DNA from: Bacteroidales bacterium M5
GTDB taxonomy: Bacteria > Bacteroidota > Bacteroidia > Bacteroidales > Muribaculaceae
Length of the DNA stretch: 64,000 bases
Assembly: GCA_001689535.1 (NCBI GenBank)
Contig: LUJP01000071.1
Coordinates: forward strand, 1 to 64,000
Reading direction: 5' to 3'
Below the pieces are notes generated by a model, which saw only the letters and a list, made by a program, of their open reading frames with translations, had not been told where the DNA came from and did not search any database. The position numbers and the translations under genes are program-made. This document shows, piece by piece, positions 63,464-64,000 of the stretch (the stretch's first letter is position 1; every line of letters starts with the position of its first letter).

Positions 63464-64000
63464 ATGCGCAGCATATTGGCATTTATAATATCGGCCGTCA
63501 TTCTCGGGGGATGCGGCAGAGATTCAGGCCGACTGAACGACCCCAACCACATCCTCACCATCGATGAACTCACTGCCGATACAGTGGACCGTTGGAGCCA
63601 TCCCCTGGCGGAACTCCCGGAACCCACCGTAAAGATGAAAATCAACAATATCGGCCCTCTTGCAAAAGTGTTTAACGACAGCAACTACATCCATTGGGAA
63701 GAAGCTGAAAAAACCGGCATCACACCCCTCAACGACACCCGCAGCCACTGGCAGTCGGGGCGCGACATGGTGAAAGTGGTGTCGTGTGCCGACTTCTATG
63801 TGGAACCGCTCTCCCATTCCCGGCCTTTCATGGTGCCCGAAGGGGCGGCCATGCTCCACGAGATCGGCCGACGGTTCCGCGACTCGCTCGAGGCACGCGG
63901 CGGCGGCGACTACCGCATAAAGGTGACAAGCGTGCTGCGCACGCCATTGTCAGTGAAGCGTCTGCGCCGTTCCAACCGCAATGCCGTTGACTCATCGGTG
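63464..64000 (+). CDS. DUF5715-like lipoprotein, cut by the window end
   Basis: The first 179 residues of a protein running past base 64000. Signal peptide with lipobox AVILGGC. The visible part ends in VTSVLRTPLSVKRLRRSNRNA, which matches the conserved stretch before the SAH metal motif of D-Ala-D-Ala carboxypeptidase-like (M15/DUF5715) proteins. The zinc site would lie beyond the window. Probable envelope peptidase or structural homologue. Confidence 0.7.
   Translation, partial: MRSILAFIISAVILGGCGRDSGRLNDPNHILTIDELTADTVDRWSHPLAELPEPTVKMKINNIGPLAKVFNDSNYIHWEEAEKTGITPLNDTRSHWQSGRDMVKVVSCADFYVEPLSHSRPFMVPEGAAMLHEIGRRFRDSLEARGGGDYRIKVTSVLRTPLSVKRLRRSNRNAVDSSV

Overview
The window reads as chromosomal DNA of a Bacteroidales gut commensal, most likely of the Muribaculaceae/Bacteroides type. 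This rests on GC-rich coding DNA with AT-rich intergenic spaces, on promoters of the Bacteroidetes type (TTTG, about 20 bp, TAnnTTTG), and on typical gene content: GH92, GH130 and GH29 enzymes, DUF3244-like proteins, membrane-anchored TPR/HTH proteins, FprA flavoprotein, ammonia-type AsnA and PdxB. The family-level assignment is inference; no rRNA is present.

Layout. 1-20.3 kb is mostly core metabolism: pnp, a patatin, an esterase, ribE, mdh, an FprA flavoprotein, the run rlmL-like > purD > membrane protein > pdxB, the run 4Fe-4S membrane protein > thyA > folA, an orphan DNA methyltransferase, tadA, rnz and an M28 peptidase. 20.5-28.5 kb is the accessory highlight, a one-strand operon that looks like a RiPP (ribosomally made, post-translationally modified peptide) pathway: a DUF3244-like secreted protein, a transglutaminase-like lipoprotein, a radical SAM/SPASM maturase, an 87-residue precursor with five CxC motifs in a duplicated 14-residue unit, a TonB-receptor-like outer-membrane protein, a PqqD-like/M50 protease fusion and a possible 50-residue membrane peptide. 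A stem-loop directly follows the precursor gene. Upstream lies a TPR-membrane-HTH regulator split by one in-frame TAA codon.

30.5-33.2 kb holds tRNA-Arg(CCT), an MFS transporter and a GH130 phosphorylase. 33.4-39.0 kb holds a second, intact TPR-HTH gene followed by a second DUF3244-like gene and two unknown lipoproteins, so the TPR-HTH/DUF3244 module occurs twice around the tRNA locus. 39.1-41.7 kb has a HypE-like protein, trmD and a WYL regulator. 41.7-45.1 kb is a GH92 mannosidase divergent from an AraC regulator. 45.1-52.5 kb is a MacAB/TolC-type export system with a divergent RegA-like response regulator and histidine kinase.

52.5-57.1 kb holds asnA, an S23-type four-helix protein flanked by AT-rich palindromes, a 54-residue helical protein, rnhA, an alanine-dehydrogenase-like protein and aroK. 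57.3-64 kb is a glycan locus (GH29 fucosidase, CBM9/GH10-like protein), an AT-rich lipoprotein/two-TM pair, a secreted alpha/beta hydrolase, and a DUF5715-like lipoprotein cut by the window end.

Several non-coding structures are present: two copies of a 74-bp element with inverted ends (one with a three-fold 23-bp tandem), a cluster of hairpins at 13.5-13.8 kb, and several strong terminator hairpins. No CRISPR array, insertion sequence or prophage was found.
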